Source: Varunaivibrio sulfuroxidans (lineage in GTDB: Bacteria > Pseudomonadota > Alphaproteobacteria > Rhodospirillales > Magnetovibrionaceae). Taken from it: a stretch of DNA of 64,000 bases. The stretch covers positions 2,865,001-2,929,000 of the forward strand of contig NZ_CP119676.1 of NCBI RefSeq assembly GCF_029318635.1, read 5' to 3'. The number at the start of each line of letters is the position of its first letter. Positions within the stretch are counted from its first letter, which is position 1. Under the pieces are notes generated by a model, which worked only from the letters and a program-made list of their open reading frames with translations, did not search any database and was not told the DNA's origin. Position numbers and translations under genes: made by a program. Below, one piece after another: positions 40,875-51,399 of the stretch.

Positions 40875-41789
40875 ATGGCCAAACGGTCCAACCTGACGCG
40901 TGCGCGTTTGCGCGCCGCGTGGATTTTCCTGGCGCCGATGCTTATCGTTCTGGTGCTGGTTGCGGGCTGGCCTTTGGGCCGTACGATATGGTTCGGCTTC
41001 ACCGACGCGTCTCTCTCGAACATGTCGGTGTATCACTTCATTGGCTTGGATAACTATCTGGTCAAGTCGGGAGGGGCGTACTATGGCGTTCTCGTCGATC
41101 CCGTGTGGTGGCATGCGGTTTGGAACACGGTTCGTTTTTCCTTGATCTCGGTTTCTTTCGAAACGGTGCTCGGGCTGATCGTCGCTTTGGTTCTCAATGC
41201 GCGTTTTTTCGGGCGCGCCGTAGTGCGCGCGGCCATCTTGATCCCGTGGGCGATCCCAACCATCGTATCGGCGAAGATGTGGGGCTGGATGCTGCACGAT
41301 CAATTCGGCATCATCAACGATATGTTGAGCCACCTCGGCCTGATCAGCCACCCGATCGCCTGGACCGCCAACCCGGATACTGCGATGTGGGCGGTGATCA
41401 TGGTCGATGTCTGGAAGACAACCCCGTTCATGGCGTTGTTGATTCTGGCCGGACTACAGATGCTGCCGTCCGACTGTTACGAGGCGGCGCGGGTGGACGG
41501 CGTTCATCCCGTCAAGGTGTTCTTCCGCGTCACCTTGCCGCTGGTTTGGCCGGCGGTGATGGTCGCGGTCATTTTCCGGATGCTCGACGCCCTCAGGATC
41601 TTCGATTTGATCTATGTGCTGACATCCAATTCCGAAGGCACCATGTCGATGTCGGTATACGCCCGCCAGCAGTTAGTGGATTTCCAGGATGTCGGGATCG
41701 GCTCGGCGGCCTCGACGCTGCTGTTCTTGATCATCGCGGCGCTGACGATCGTCTTTATTTTCGCCGGTCGCGTCAAGGTATCGGATTAG
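40875..41789 (+). CDS. ABC sugar transporter permease, first subunit
   Basis: A 304-residue inner-membrane protein of the MalF type with six or so hydrophobic helices and a signal-anchor start (AWIFLAPMLIVLVLVAGWPL). The EAA loop that docks on the ATPase is seen in YEAARVDGVHPVKVFFRVTLPLVWP. AAAAGG precedes the ATG. It follows the binding protein by 117 bases and precedes the second permease by ten bases. Family resemblance is to AglF/ThuF. Confidence 0.93.
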   Translation: MAKRSNLTRARLRAAWIFLAPMLIVLVLVAGWPLGRTIWFGFTDASLSNMSVYHFIGLDNYLVKSGGAYYGVLVDPVWWHAVWNTVRFSLISVSFETVLGLIVALVLNARFFGRAVVRAAILIPWAIPTIVSAKMWGWMLHDQFGIINDMLSHLGLISHPIAWTANPDTAMWAVIMVDVWKTTPFMALLILAGLQMLPSDCYEAARVDGVHPVKVFFRVTLPLVWPAVMVAVIFRMLDALRIFDLIYVLTSNSEGTMSMSVYARQQLVDFQDVGIGSAASTLLFLIIAALTIVFIFAGRVKVSD

Positions 41790-41799
41790 AGGAACGGTG

Positions 41800-42627
<828 letters not shown>

Positions 42628-42636
42628 GGCGCAGAG

Positions 42637-44310
42637 ATGACGGATAAGGCAGGGACGGATGCGCAGACGCTGGGACTGAAGAACGATCCCGACTGGTGGC
42701 GCGGAGCGGTCATCTATCAGATTTATCCCCGCAGCTTTCAGGATACCAACGCCGATGGCGTCGGTGATCTCAAGGGGATCGCCCGGCGCATGGATTATAT
42801 CGCCGAGTTGGGCGCCGACGCGATTTGGATTTCGCCGTTTTTCCGCTCGCCGATGAAGGATTTCGGCTACGACGTTTCCGACTACAACGCCGTCGATCCG
42901 CTATTCGGCGCTCTTGAGGATTTCGACGAGATGATCGCGGCGGCGCACGCCCGGGGCGTTCGGGTGATGATCGACCTGGTGATCAGCCACACCTCCGATC
43001 AGCACGCCTGGTTCAAGGAAAGCCGCGCCGACAGGACCAACCCCAAGGCCGAATGGTATGTTTGGGCCGACGCCAAGCCGGAAGGATCGCCGCCCAACAA
43101 CTGGCTGTCGATTTTCGGCGGCTCGGCGTGGGAATGGGACACCGCGCGCCGTCAGTATTACCTGCATAACTTCCTGATCAGCCAACCCGATTTGAATTTC
43201 CATAATCCCGAGGTCCAGGACGCGGTTCTGGACGCGGCCCGCTTCTGGCTCGATCGGGGGGTCGATGGCTTCCGCCTCGATACCGTTAATTTTTATTTCC
43301 ACGACCGCCAATTGCGCGACAACCCGCCGCTTCCCAAGGGGAAATCCCTGACCGGAGTCGAGGACAACAACCCTTACGCCTTTCAAGATCACGTCCATGA
43401 TAAAACGCAGCCGGAGAACCTCGCATTTCTCGAACGCCTGCGCGGGCTGATGGACGAATATTCGTCCATTTCCTCGGTCGGCGAGATCGGCGCCGACACC
43501 GATCCGCCGGCGACCACGGCGGCTTATACCGAGGACGGCAAGCGCATTCATATGGCCTACAGTTTCGACCTGTTGACCGAGGAATACTCCGCCGCCCACA
43601 TTCGCGACGTGGTGGAAACGTTCGAACGCTCGGTGGGCGGTGGGTGGCCGTGCTGGGCGTTTTCCAACCACGATATCCGCCGCGTCGTGACGCGCTGGAA
43701 CAAGGGCAAGGACCCCGACCGTTTCGCGCCGATGGCCTTGGCGCTGTTGCTGTCGCTGCGCGGTTCGGCGTGCGTCTATCAGGGCGAGGAACTGGGCCTG
43801 AGCGAGGCCGACGTGCCCTTCGAATTGCTGCAAGATCCGTTCGGCAAACGGTTTTGGCCCGCCTACAAGGGACGCGACGGCTGCCGCACCCCGATGCCAT
43901 GGCGCGAAGGCGGCTTGGCGGCGGGCTTTAGCGACGCCGCGCCATGGTTGCCCGTGCCGCCCGAACACGCGGCCCGCGCCGTCGGCGTTCAGGAGACCGA
44001 CGATGGGTCCGTGCTCGCCCATGCCCGGCGTTTCATCGCCTGGCGGCGCGGCCACGACGCGTTGCGCCGGGGCGGCATCGTTTTTCACGATCGACCCGAA
44101 CCGATCCTGGCGTTCAGCCGCACCGGGACGGCGCCGATCCTGTGCCTGTTCAACCTGTCGAGCGCGGCGCAAAAGGTCGATGTGTCGGACTTCGACGGCT
44201 TGTCGGCGCTCGACGGCCACGGCTTCGCCGCGTCCGGCGGGGGGGCGCGGGGAAGCATCGCCCTGGGCGGCTACGGCGTGTGGTACGGCGTTTACAACAA
44301 GAAGGATTGA
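42637..44310 (+). CDS. aglA: GH13 alpha-glucosidase
   Basis: A 557-residue cytoplasmic glycoside hydrolase of family 13 (oligo-1,6-glucosidase / alpha-glucosidase subgroup). It begins WWRGAVIYQIYPRSFQDTN and has GYDVSDYNAVDP and MIDLVISHTSDQH. The catalytic triad is nucleophile D215 in GFRLDTVN, acid/base E283 in SVGEIG and D346 in FSNHDIRR. No signal peptide is seen, so it splits sugars after uptake. Within this transporter operon, and with a fructokinase two genes on, sucrose or a related alpha-glucoside is the likely substrate; trehalose or maltose cannot be excluded. Confidence 0.93.
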   Translation: MTDKAGTDAQTLGLKNDPDWWRGAVIYQIYPRSFQDTNADGVGDLKGIARRMDYIAELGADAIWISPFFRSPMKDFGYDVSDYNAVDPLFGALEDFDEMIAAAHARGVRVMIDLVISHTSDQHAWFKESRADRTNPKAEWYVWADAKPEGSPPNNWLSIFGGSAWEWDTARRQYYLHNFLISQPDLNFHNPEVQDAVLDAARFWLDRGVDGFRLDTVNFYFHDRQLRDNPPLPKGKSLTGVEDNNPYAFQDHVHDKTQPENLAFLERLRGLMDEYSSISSVGEIGADTDPPATTAAYTEDGKRIHMAYSFDLLTEEYSAAHIRDVVETFERSVGGGWPCWAFSNHDIRRVVTRWNKGKDPDRFAPMALALLLSLRGSACVYQGEELGLSEADVPFELLQDPFGKRFWPAYKGRDGCRTPMPWREGGLAAGFSDAAPWLPVPPEHAARAVGVQETDDGSVLAHARRFIAWRRGHDALRRGGIVFHDRPEPILAFSRTGTAPILCLFNLSSAAQKVDVSDFDGLSALDGHGFAASGGGARGSIALGGYGVWYGVYNKKD

Positions 44311-44316
44311 CGGACA

Positions 44317-45441
44317 ATGGCCGAGGTTATCTTAAAAAACGTCAGCAAATCCTTCGGCAGGGTGGAGGTTATTCACGGCGTCGATCTGCACCTTCGCGAC
44401 AAGGCGTTTACCGTCTTCGTCGGCCCGTCGGGGTGCGGTAAATCGACGTTGTTGCGCCTGATCGCCGGGCTTGAGGATATTTCGTCGGGCGATCTTTTGT
44501 TCGACGGTCGGCGGGTCAACGAGTTGACCCCGAAGGAACGCGGCATTTCGATGGTCTTTCAGTCCTATGCCTTGTATCCGCATATGACGGTCTATCAGAA
44601 CATGGCGTTCGGCTTGAAACTGGCTAAGGCGGAACAGGGAACGATCGACCAGCGGGTGCGCCGGGCGGCGGGTATCTTGGAACTGGGCGAGCTGCTGGAT
44701 CGCCTGCCCAAACATTTGTCGGGAGGCCAGCGTCAGCGCGTCGCCATCGGGCGGGCGATCGTGCGCGAGCCGCAGGTGTTCTTGTTCGACGAGCCGCTGT
44801 CCAACCTGGATGCGGCGTTGCGGGTGCAGATGCGCATCGAAATCGCCAAACTGCACGAAAATTTGGGAGTGACGATGGTCTACGTCACCCACGATCAGGT
44901 CGAGGCGATGACCCTTGCCGACACCATCGTCGTCCTGTCCGACGGCAATGTCGAGCAGGTCGGCGCGCCGCTCGATCTGTACCATCATCCGCAGAACCGT
45001 TTCGTCGCCGGATTTATCGGCTCGCCGCAGATGAACTTTATCGACGGCGAAGTGGTGAGCGCCGACGCGGGCGGGGTAAAAATCGCCATCGCAGGCGGGG
45101 TCACGGTGGTGGCTCGGGTCGCGGGCGGTGGCGTCAATGCGGGCGACGCCTTGACCTTGGGGGTGCGCCCCGAACACCTGCGCGAGATCGAGGCCGGCGC
45201 AGCCGCCCCGACGGCGGGCGACGCGGTTCTCGACGGCGCGGTGGAGGTGCTCGAACAGTTGGGCGAATCGCACTTCCTGCATGTTAGGACCGACACGGGG
45301 ATTATCACGTTGCGCGCCGGCGGCGATACGCCGTTGCACGAACACGCGAAAATAGGCATCGAAATTTCGGGTGCGCACTGTCACCTCTTCCGGCCCGATG
45401 GGACCGCCTTGCAAAGAGCGCCGGCAGGGGCGTCGGCGTAA
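44317..45441 (+). CDS. ABC sugar transporter ATPase (MalK/UgpC family)
   Basis: A 374-residue ATPase with Walker A GPSGCGKST near residues 36-44, Q-loop VFQSYALYPHMTV, signature LSGGQRQRVAIGRAIV, Walker B VFLFDEPLSNLDA and the switch H in VTHDQVEAM. The C-terminal TOBE/MalK-type regulatory domain starts near 240 (GSPQMNFIDGEVV). It starts six bases after the glucosidase stop and powers the two permeases of the operon. It corresponds to AglK/ThuK in layout. Confidence 0.95.
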   Translation: MAEVILKNVSKSFGRVEVIHGVDLHLRDKAFTVFVGPSGCGKSTLLRLIAGLEDISSGDLLFDGRRVNELTPKERGISMVFQSYALYPHMTVYQNMAFGLKLAKAEQGTIDQRVRRAAGILELGELLDRLPKHLSGGQRQRVAIGRAIVREPQVFLFDEPLSNLDAALRVQMRIEIAKLHENLGVTMVYVTHDQVEAMTLADTIVVLSDGNVEQVGAPLDLYHHPQNRFVAGFIGSPQMNFIDGEVVSADAGGVKIAIAGGVTVVARVAGGGVNAGDALTLGVRPEHLREIEAGAAAPTAGDAVLDGAVEVLEQLGESHFLHVRTDTGIITLRAGGDTPLHEHAKIGIEISGAHCHLFRPDGTALQRAPAGASA

Positions 45442-45465
45442 GAACAAAGCAGAAGGAAAAAGCCC

Positions 45466-46449
45466 ATGTTGGTCTGCTGCGGAGAGGCCCTAGTGGATTT
45501 CGTCGGCGTTGGCGCCGGGGCCGAACGCCTATATCGCCCGATCCCCGGTGGCGCACCGTTCAATAGTGCGATCGGCGCGGCGCGCCTGGGGATAAAGACC
45601 GCCTTTTTCGGGGCGTTGGGCGCGGACTGGCTGGGCGACATGGTGCGCGCCCGTCTACACGAAAGCGCGGTGCGTATGGATCTGCTGCAATCGCGGGCGC
45701 TGGCGACGCCGATCGCCCTGGTTCACGAAAGCGGCGAGGGCGCGCAGTACGTTTTTCATGGCGTCGGCCCGCAAACGCCGATCATCGATCCCGACCGCTT
45801 CCCCGAACGGCTGCCCGACGAAACCGACGCGCTCCTGATCGGAGGGTTGGCGACCATCGTCGATCCCCCGGCCGCCGCGATCGAGGCGCTGGCGGACCGC
45901 CACGCGCGGGATGTCATCGTTTATTTTGATCCCAACGTCCGCCCGGCGATGGTCTCCGACCGCCCGGCGTTCATGGCGCGGATGGAACGGCTCTGCGCGC
46001 TGTCCGCCATCGTCAAAATCAGCGCCGACGATGCAAAGTGGTGCTATCCCGACCTGACGGACGAGGCCGCCGCCGAGCATCTCGCCTCCCTTGGAGGGAG
46101 CGTGGTCTTGCTGACCCGGGGGGGCGACGACGCCCGTGCTTTGGGGCCGTGGGGATGGGCGCGCGTCCGTCCTCCCCAGGTGGTCGTGGGCGATACCGTC
46201 GGCGCGGGGGACACCTTCAACGCCGGTTTTATCACCGCGCTGATGCGCGCCGGCGTGAACGAGGCGCGGGCGTTGCGCCGCCTAGGCGTGGCGGAGGTTT
46301 CCGGGATGCTCGATTTCGCCTGCGCGGCGGCGGCGCTGTGCTGCACCCGCCACGGCGCGCAGGCGCCTTATCTTGACGAACTGGAACGCTTCATGGGAAG
46401 GCATGCCGCGCCTCCCAAGTCGCCGGTATTTCGAACGCCGCCCCCTTGA
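45466..46449 (+). CDS. PfkB-family carbohydrate kinase, probable fructokinase
   Basis: A 327-residue ribokinase-fold enzyme. The N-terminal signature is GGAPFNSAIGAARLG near 28-42, the C-terminal signature DTVGAGDTFNAGF near 243-255 with the catalytic base D249, and FGALGADWLGDMVR is typical of fructokinases. It lies 24 bases after the ATPase and ends the sugar operon. Together with the alpha-glucosidase it suggests that sucrose is split to glucose and fructose, with fructose then phosphorylated. The substrate is inferred from context. Confidence 0.88.
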   Translation: MLVCCGEALVDFVGVGAGAERLYRPIPGGAPFNSAIGAARLGIKTAFFGALGADWLGDMVRARLHESAVRMDLLQSRALATPIALVHESGEGAQYVFHGVGPQTPIIDPDRFPERLPDETDALLIGGLATIVDPPAAAIEALADRHARDVIVYFDPNVRPAMVSDRPAFMARMERLCALSAIVKISADDAKWCYPDLTDEAAAEHLASLGGSVVLLTRGGDDARALGPWGWARVRPPQVVVGDTVGAGDTFNAGFITALMRAGVNEARALRRLGVAEVSGMLDFACAAAALCCTRHGAQAPYLDELERFMGRHAAPPKSPVFRTPPP

Positions 46450-46488
46450 ACGCCCCGCCTGCGAGATGTCGATGTTTCGGCGCGCGGT

Positions 46489-48921
46489 CTACTCGATGTC
46501 CGGCGCCGTGAGCGGGAGTTGAATGGTAAATGTCGTGCCCTTGCCCGCGTGTGACTGGACCTGAATGGTTCCACCGTGTTTGTTGACCACGATATCCCAG
46601 GAAATGGCGAGGCCTTGCCCGGTTCCCTTGCCGACTTTTTTAGTCGTGAAAAAGGGATCGAACATGTGTTTCTGCACCTTCGGGGACATCCCGGCTCCGG
46701 TATCGGATATCTTCACTTCGACGATGTCCTCTCGTAATCGGGTGCTTAAGGCTATCGTTCCCTTTTCCGACGCATTCAATTCCTGAATGGCATGGGCGGC
46801 ATTCACGATCATGTTCAAAAAGACCTGATTGATTTCGCCGGGGAGACACTGAATTTGGGGCAAGTTTTCGTCCAGGTCCAGTTCGATGTCGGCGAAAAGC
46901 TTCCATTCGTTTCTGGATACCGTCAGGGTGTTTTTTAGCGAGGCGTTGATGTCGGCGAGTGTTTTTTCCTTGGTGCTGGGATGGGAAAATTCCTTCATCG
47001 ACAGGACGATACGCGCGACATCCTTGACGCCGTTCAGCGATTGTTCGATGGCCTGGGGGATGTCCTCTTCAAGATAGTCGATATCCAGATCGTTTAGGCG
47101 TGTCGCCAGTTTTTCCAGCTCTTCGGCGTCAACGGGACATCCATCGGGGGCATTTTTTAAGGCTTCCACAAGCGTATGCGTCGGGCGCAAAACCGCCAGG
47201 ATATTTCCCACAACATCCTGTAGGAAGGTTAAGTTGTCGCCGATGTATTGCGTGGGGGTGTTGATTTCATGCGCGATGCCCCCCGCGAGAAGCCCGATGG
47301 CCTCCATTTTCGAAGCATGCATCAGATCCCGCTCAAGCTCTTCTTGGTGTAATTTGTCTTTCTTACGCTGGCTGATGTCGGAAACGACGGCGATGAATTG
47401 CCGTCCTTGTTCGGTGTCTAATTTACTGATGCCCAATTCAATGGGAAAGGTCTCGCCGTTTTTGCGCAGCCCCTCCAACTCCCGAGTGCCGGTTCCAAGA
47501 ATGCGCGGCGTTTCGGTCGAATTATGTGCGGCGATATAGTCATCGTGTCGATCGCGGTGCGGGTGAGGGACGAGTATCGACACGTTTTCACCCAGAATTT
47601 CGGAATTTTCATAACCGAACGTGGCCTCCGCCACGCAGTTGAACATCAATATCGTTCCCTGCTCATCAACGATGACGACACCGGAAATGATGTTGTCGAG
47701 AATCTTGCGTACGTAGTCTTCACGCGAACGGGACTCTAACTCCGCCTGCTTGTGCTTGGTGATATCGGTCCATATTCCGATGACGCCGCCTTGAAATGTT
47801 TTTTTTGTATTGATTGAAAACCAGCGGCCGTCTCGAAATTGTTCCTCGTAAATTCCGGATGCCGTGGTGTATCGTTGAAGATGCGCGCTTACGTAGCTCT
47901 CGATATCAAGGGGCGTGGTATCGACGATGCCCGCCTCGCACCACCCGCGAATCAACGTTTCCAAGGGCGTGCCTTTGACAAGAAGCCGAGAAATTGGCCG
48001 CAATAGGTTGGTGAAGGCATCGTTGTGCGTGACGATATTGAGGTTCTCGTCCAGAACGACCACCCCCTGGGGCGTCGCCCGCATGATGTCGAACATCGCC
48101 GTGCGGCTTTCTTGCGCCGAGGCCATCGCTTGTCGCAGGTGGCGGTCTACGAACGTCGCGATCACGCTGAGTCCGACGACGAGCAGGGCGGCGACGGCGA
48201 CGGCCGCGCCCAGGGTGGAAGGGTGTATTTCTGTGGATTTGGGGACATGCTGAAAATCGGCATGGAAGAAATACGTCGCCGACATGGCGATGTAGTGGGT
48301 CGTGCTGACCGCCAGCCCCAAAATCGCCGCACCGAAAAAATCCGATGCAAGCGCGTGCGATTTTGAAGAAGAGTTATGGCGCCCGACGATAAAAAAAACA
48401 AACAAACCAAAGGAGGACAACAACAAGCCGGCGATGATGGAAAACAAGAATCGCGCAGGATCATAGAATATCACGTCATCCATCACCATTGCGCTGGACC
48501 CGACGTAGTGCATGCCGGCGATTCCGGCGCCGAGAACGAGTCCGCCGCCGGCGATACGTTTGAGGGAAACTGTGGAATTCCCGACGATATGAATGACGGC
48601 GGCGCTGGCCAGCATGGCGATTACGCCCGACAGAACGGTCAGATTGATATCGTAGTCAATCGAATCGGGTGTGGAATACGCCAACATCCCGATGAAATGC
48701 ATCGACCAAATGCCGTTTCCCATCGCCAGGGCGCCGGCCATGATCCAGCCCCAGCGGGCCTTTTTCGTGTTTTCAGAGTGTCGAATATGGGCGACGATCT
48801 TCAATGCCGCGTAAGCGCCGAGCGCCGCGATGATATAGGACAGAACGACCAAAACGGGATCATACGACCCGGTATGCGCCAACGATTTATCCATCTCCGG
48901 GGGGAGGAAATGAAAATTCAT
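46489..48921 (-). CDS. MHYT-domain PAS sensor histidine kinase
   Basis: An 810-residue kinase. The first 250 residues are an MHYT membrane domain with seven helices and the repeated motifs MHFIGM, MHYVGS and THYIAM, thought to bind a metal and sense oxygen, CO or NO. Two PAS domains follow (about 275-390 and 400-515), then HisKA with the phosphorylated H551 in GIAHEINTPTQYIGD, and a HATPase domain ending near 806 (DTGAGMSP, GKGTGQGLAIS). It is the last gene of a four-gene minus-strand operon whose other members are response regulators. No attached receiver, so those regulators are its likely targets. Confidence 0.92.
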   Translation of the reverse strand: MNFHFLPPEMDKSLAHTGSYDPVLVVLSYIIAALGAYAALKIVAHIRHSENTKKARWGWIMAGALAMGNGIWSMHFIGMLAYSTPDSIDYDINLTVLSGVIAMLASAAVIHIVGNSTVSLKRIAGGGLVLGAGIAGMHYVGSSAMVMDDVIFYDPARFLFSIIAGLLLSSFGLFVFFIVGRHNSSSKSHALASDFFGAAILGLAVSTTHYIAMSATYFFHADFQHVPKSTEIHPSTLGAAVAVAALLVVGLSVIATFVDRHLRQAMASAQESRTAMFDIMRATPQGVVVLDENLNIVTHNDAFTNLLRPISRLLVKGTPLETLIRGWCEAGIVDTTPLDIESYVSAHLQRYTTASGIYEEQFRDGRWFSINTKKTFQGGVIGIWTDITKHKQAELESRSREDYVRKILDNIISGVVIVDEQGTILMFNCVAEATFGYENSEILGENVSILVPHPHRDRHDDYIAAHNSTETPRILGTGTRELEGLRKNGETFPIELGISKLDTEQGRQFIAVVSDISQRKKDKLHQEELERDLMHASKMEAIGLLAGGIAHEINTPTQYIGDNLTFLQDVVGNILAVLRPTHTLVEALKNAPDGCPVDAEELEKLATRLNDLDIDYLEEDIPQAIEQSLNGVKDVARIVLSMKEFSHPSTKEKTLADINASLKNTLTVSRNEWKLFADIELDLDENLPQIQCLPGEINQVFLNMIVNAAHAIQELNASEKGTIALSTRLREDIVEVKISDTGAGMSPKVQKHMFDPFFTTKKVGKGTGQGLAISWDIVVNKHGGTIQVQSHAGKGTTFTIQLPLTAPDIE

Positions 48922-48934
48922 GATGTCTCTCCGC

Positions 48935-50149
48935 TCAATGGTGAATTCCCCACGCGGCCTTTGGAAGGCCTTCCGGGCGATTTTCGGGGGCGGATAACCA
49001 TGTGCTCAATGCGTCGAAATCGAGGGCCTCACTATAAAGGAAGCCTTGCCCCATGTTGCAGCCGAGTGTTTTTAGGACTTCGACCTGTTGGGCGTTTTCA
49101 ATCCCCTCCGCGACGACGCCAAGACCGATGGATTGACCCGCGATAATGAGGGATTTGACGATTGCGGCGCTTTTTGTGTCGTTCAGCATGTGACGGACGA
49201 ACGACCCGTCAATTTTTAGTTTGTGTACCGGAAGATCGCTGAGGTAGGAAAACCCCATGAATCCACTGCCAAAATCGTCCAGGGCGATGGAAAAGCCGGC
49301 CTTGGCCAACTCGATAAGGGTTTTTTTCAGGTCGTTGATGTTTTCGATAAAAACGGTTTCCGTGAGTTCCAATTCCAGAAAACGCGGTGGAATTCCGGCG
49401 GATTTGGTGGCGTTCAGCGCCGAGGTGACCAAATCCAATTGCGTGAAGTAGGCCCCGGAAATATTGGCCGAGGCGATGATTTCTCGGCCCTGCTCTCGCA
49501 ATTGCGCTATATCCTCACACACCGTATGCAGCAGCCATTGCGTGATGGGAATAATTTCTCCCGTGATTTCCGCCGCTGGAATGAATTGAGCGGGTGCGAT
49601 GACGCCATGCTCGGGGTGGCGCCAGCGGATCAGCGCCTCGACGGCGTGCGGGCGACCGGTGGCGATGTTAATTTGGGGTTGATAGCGGATAAAGAACTGA
49701 TTTTGTTCGACGGCGACCTTCAGGTCGCGCCCGTAACGGACGAAATCTTCCGGTGTTAATTCTTGAACATGCGTGCCCTGGCGATTTTCCAGGAAAAGAC
49801 GGATGGCGTCGTCGAGGACGTCGCGCAAATTGGCCGGCGCGATCGGTTTTGTAAGATAGCGATAGATATGTCCTTCGTTGATGGCGTGAATGACATCATC
49901 CTTCTCGCCCCATCCGGAAAGGGCGATCTTGACCGATTTGGGGGCGATTTGGTGCGCCTTGGTGAGAAATTCGACGCCGTTCATGCCGGGCATATTGATG
50001 TCGCTGATAATCACGGCATAAGGGCCACGCGTCGCGATCAGGTTGAGGGCCTCGTCTCCGCTGAGGGCGATATCCATGTCGTACTTCATGGAAAGGTTGC
50101 GTCGGAAGGCCGCCAGTAAATTTGGATCATCATCAACGAATAACAGCAT
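48935..50149 (-). CDS. Response regulator with EAL c-di-GMP phosphodiesterase domain
   Basis: A 404-residue protein: receiver domain (1-120, phosphoacceptor D50 in SDINMPGMNG) joined to an EAL domain (about 145-390). The catalytic set looks complete: VEALIRW, the asparagine in ANISG, the glutamate in LELTETV, LDDFGSG, LKIDGSF and VAEGIE. It should hydrolyse cyclic di-GMP under control of a kinase, most likely the MHYT kinase encoded 13 bases downstream. Confidence 0.93.
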   Translation of the reverse strand: MLLFVDDDPNLLAAFRRNLSMKYDMDIALSGDEALNLIATRGPYAVIISDINMPGMNGVEFLTKAHQIAPKSVKIALSGWGEKDDVIHAINEGHIYRYLTKPIAPANLRDVLDDAIRLFLENRQGTHVQELTPEDFVRYGRDLKVAVEQNQFFIRYQPQINIATGRPHAVEALIRWRHPEHGVIAPAQFIPAAEITGEIIPITQWLLHTVCEDIAQLREQGREIIASANISGAYFTQLDLVTSALNATKSAGIPPRFLELELTETVFIENINDLKKTLIELAKAGFSIALDDFGSGFMGFSYLSDLPVHKLKIDGSFVRHMLNDTKSAAIVKSLIIAGQSIGLGVVAEGIENAQQVEVLKTLGCNMGQGFLYSEALDFDALSTWLSAPENRPEGLPKAAWGIHH

Positions 50150-50193
50150 GTCATACCTTCGATTTCACGAAAAATAGTCGGTTTTCCGCCGTC

Positions 50194-51363
50194 TCAGGCG
50201 GTCTCCTGAACAGCCAGGATGGGCAGGTTGAATTTTCGAATTTGCGCAATATTCCTTAGTCGTTCGATTTGGGTGTCCGTCAATTTCGTTCCCTTGGCGA
50301 GAATCAGGTGCCCTTGTTGAAGTTTGATGTCGGAAAGCAATGTCAAGCCGGAGCGTAGTTGTGGAACATTGAGTTCGAGTACTTTCTGTTGCGCCGTTTT
50401 GCTGCGGTCCTCTTTGCTTAGGAAAATCGACTTGACGACCTTGAGTAGACGGGGGTCGTACAACCCGGTCCTGTTTTCAAGCGCCGCGATAGCGGCGGGA
50501 CTGGGTTCCGGGTCGGGCTGTATGGCGTCGATATCGTGGAAAATTTTAAGCAACCGCGCCCCTAGCGGAATCTCCTTACCGCTGATCTTGTCGTGCGGAA
50601 AACCCGTCCCGTCGAAACACTTGTTTTGGTAATAGACCGTTTGGGCGACCTCCTGCATGCGGGGGATGTTTTGCAACAACTTCTTGCCGGTCTCGGGGAC
50701 TTTCGCGACCATGTCCTGTTCCATCGGAGAGAGAGCCTCGCTCGTACCCGATTTTTTCAATACCTCCTGGGGAAGGGCGACGACGCCGATCTGGGCCAAC
50801 ATCGCCGCCAGTTCCAACTGCCAAGGGTTGGGTATGCCCATCGTCTTGGTGACCTTCTGGGTCCACCCACGGATTTTGATCCCGCGTCCGAAGACTTTTG
50901 GGTTCATCATCGACATCACGTCCGAGAGCACCTTGATGCTTCCGGCCAGGGTTTGTTCGGTCAGGACCCGTTCCGAAATGACCAAGCGGTATTGCTTGAT
51001 CGCATCGTCGATCCCCTTTTGTAGCTGTTCGCGTTCACACGGCTTGGTGAAAAAGCGAAACACGCTGCCTTGGTTGATGGCGTCCATGGCCGTTTTCTGG
51101 TCGGCGTTACCCGTCAACATGATGCGCACAGTGTCGGGAAAATGTTTTTGAAACACCTCCAATAATTGTATTCCGTTCATGGCGGGCATGTTCATATCGG
51201 CGATGATGACCGAAAATTTTCCGCCCTGATGGGCTAATTCCAAGGCTTGTAAGGCGCTATTGGCGGTAACCAGGGCGAACGGCATCCCCCGCATCTGCCG
51301 GCGCAGGGCGGACAGAACGTTTTCCTCGTCATCGACCAATAAAACGACGTCTTGCTCTGGCAT
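50194..51363 (-). CDS. Response regulator with degenerate HD-GYP domain
   Basis: A 389-residue protein with an intact receiver (phosphoacceptor D56 in ADMNMPAMNG) and an RpfG-like second half (about 150-340). The HD-GYP fold can be followed: FDGTGFPHDKISGKEIPLGARLLKI corresponds to the GYP region. However, the metal-binding HD pair is replaced (AAMLAQIGVVALP where active enzymes have a ...LHDIGKV... type motif) and the HPE motif has become VPE. It is therefore probably not a phosphodiesterase but a binding or scaffold protein. The last 60 residues form a separate small segment (LRSGLTLLSDIKLQQGHLIL). Confidence 0.85.
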   Translation of the reverse strand: MPEQDVVLLVDDEENVLSALRRQMRGMPFALVTANSALQALELAHQGGKFSVIIADMNMPAMNGIQLLEVFQKHFPDTVRIMLTGNADQKTAMDAINQGSVFRFFTKPCEREQLQKGIDDAIKQYRLVISERVLTEQTLAGSIKVLSDVMSMMNPKVFGRGIKIRGWTQKVTKTMGIPNPWQLELAAMLAQIGVVALPQEVLKKSGTSEALSPMEQDMVAKVPETGKKLLQNIPRMQEVAQTVYYQNKCFDGTGFPHDKISGKEIPLGARLLKIFHDIDAIQPDPEPSPAAIAALENRTGLYDPRLLKVVKSIFLSKEDRSKTAQQKVLELNVPQLRSGLTLLSDIKLQQGHLILAKGTKLTDTQIERLRNIAQIRKFNLPILAVQETA

Positions 51364-51399
51364 ACCTCTCGCTTTCCTAGGCGGACACGGTGGATGTGT

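Noticed and set aside
42901-44220. Minus-strand open frame of 439 codons opposite the alpha-glucosidase
   Set aside because: No recognisable motif and no ribosome binding site; the plus strand has intact catalytic residues throughout.
44332-45447. Minus-strand open frame opposite the sugar ABC ATPase
   Set aside because: The plus-strand frame has every ABC motif; the opposite one is His/Arg-rich noise.
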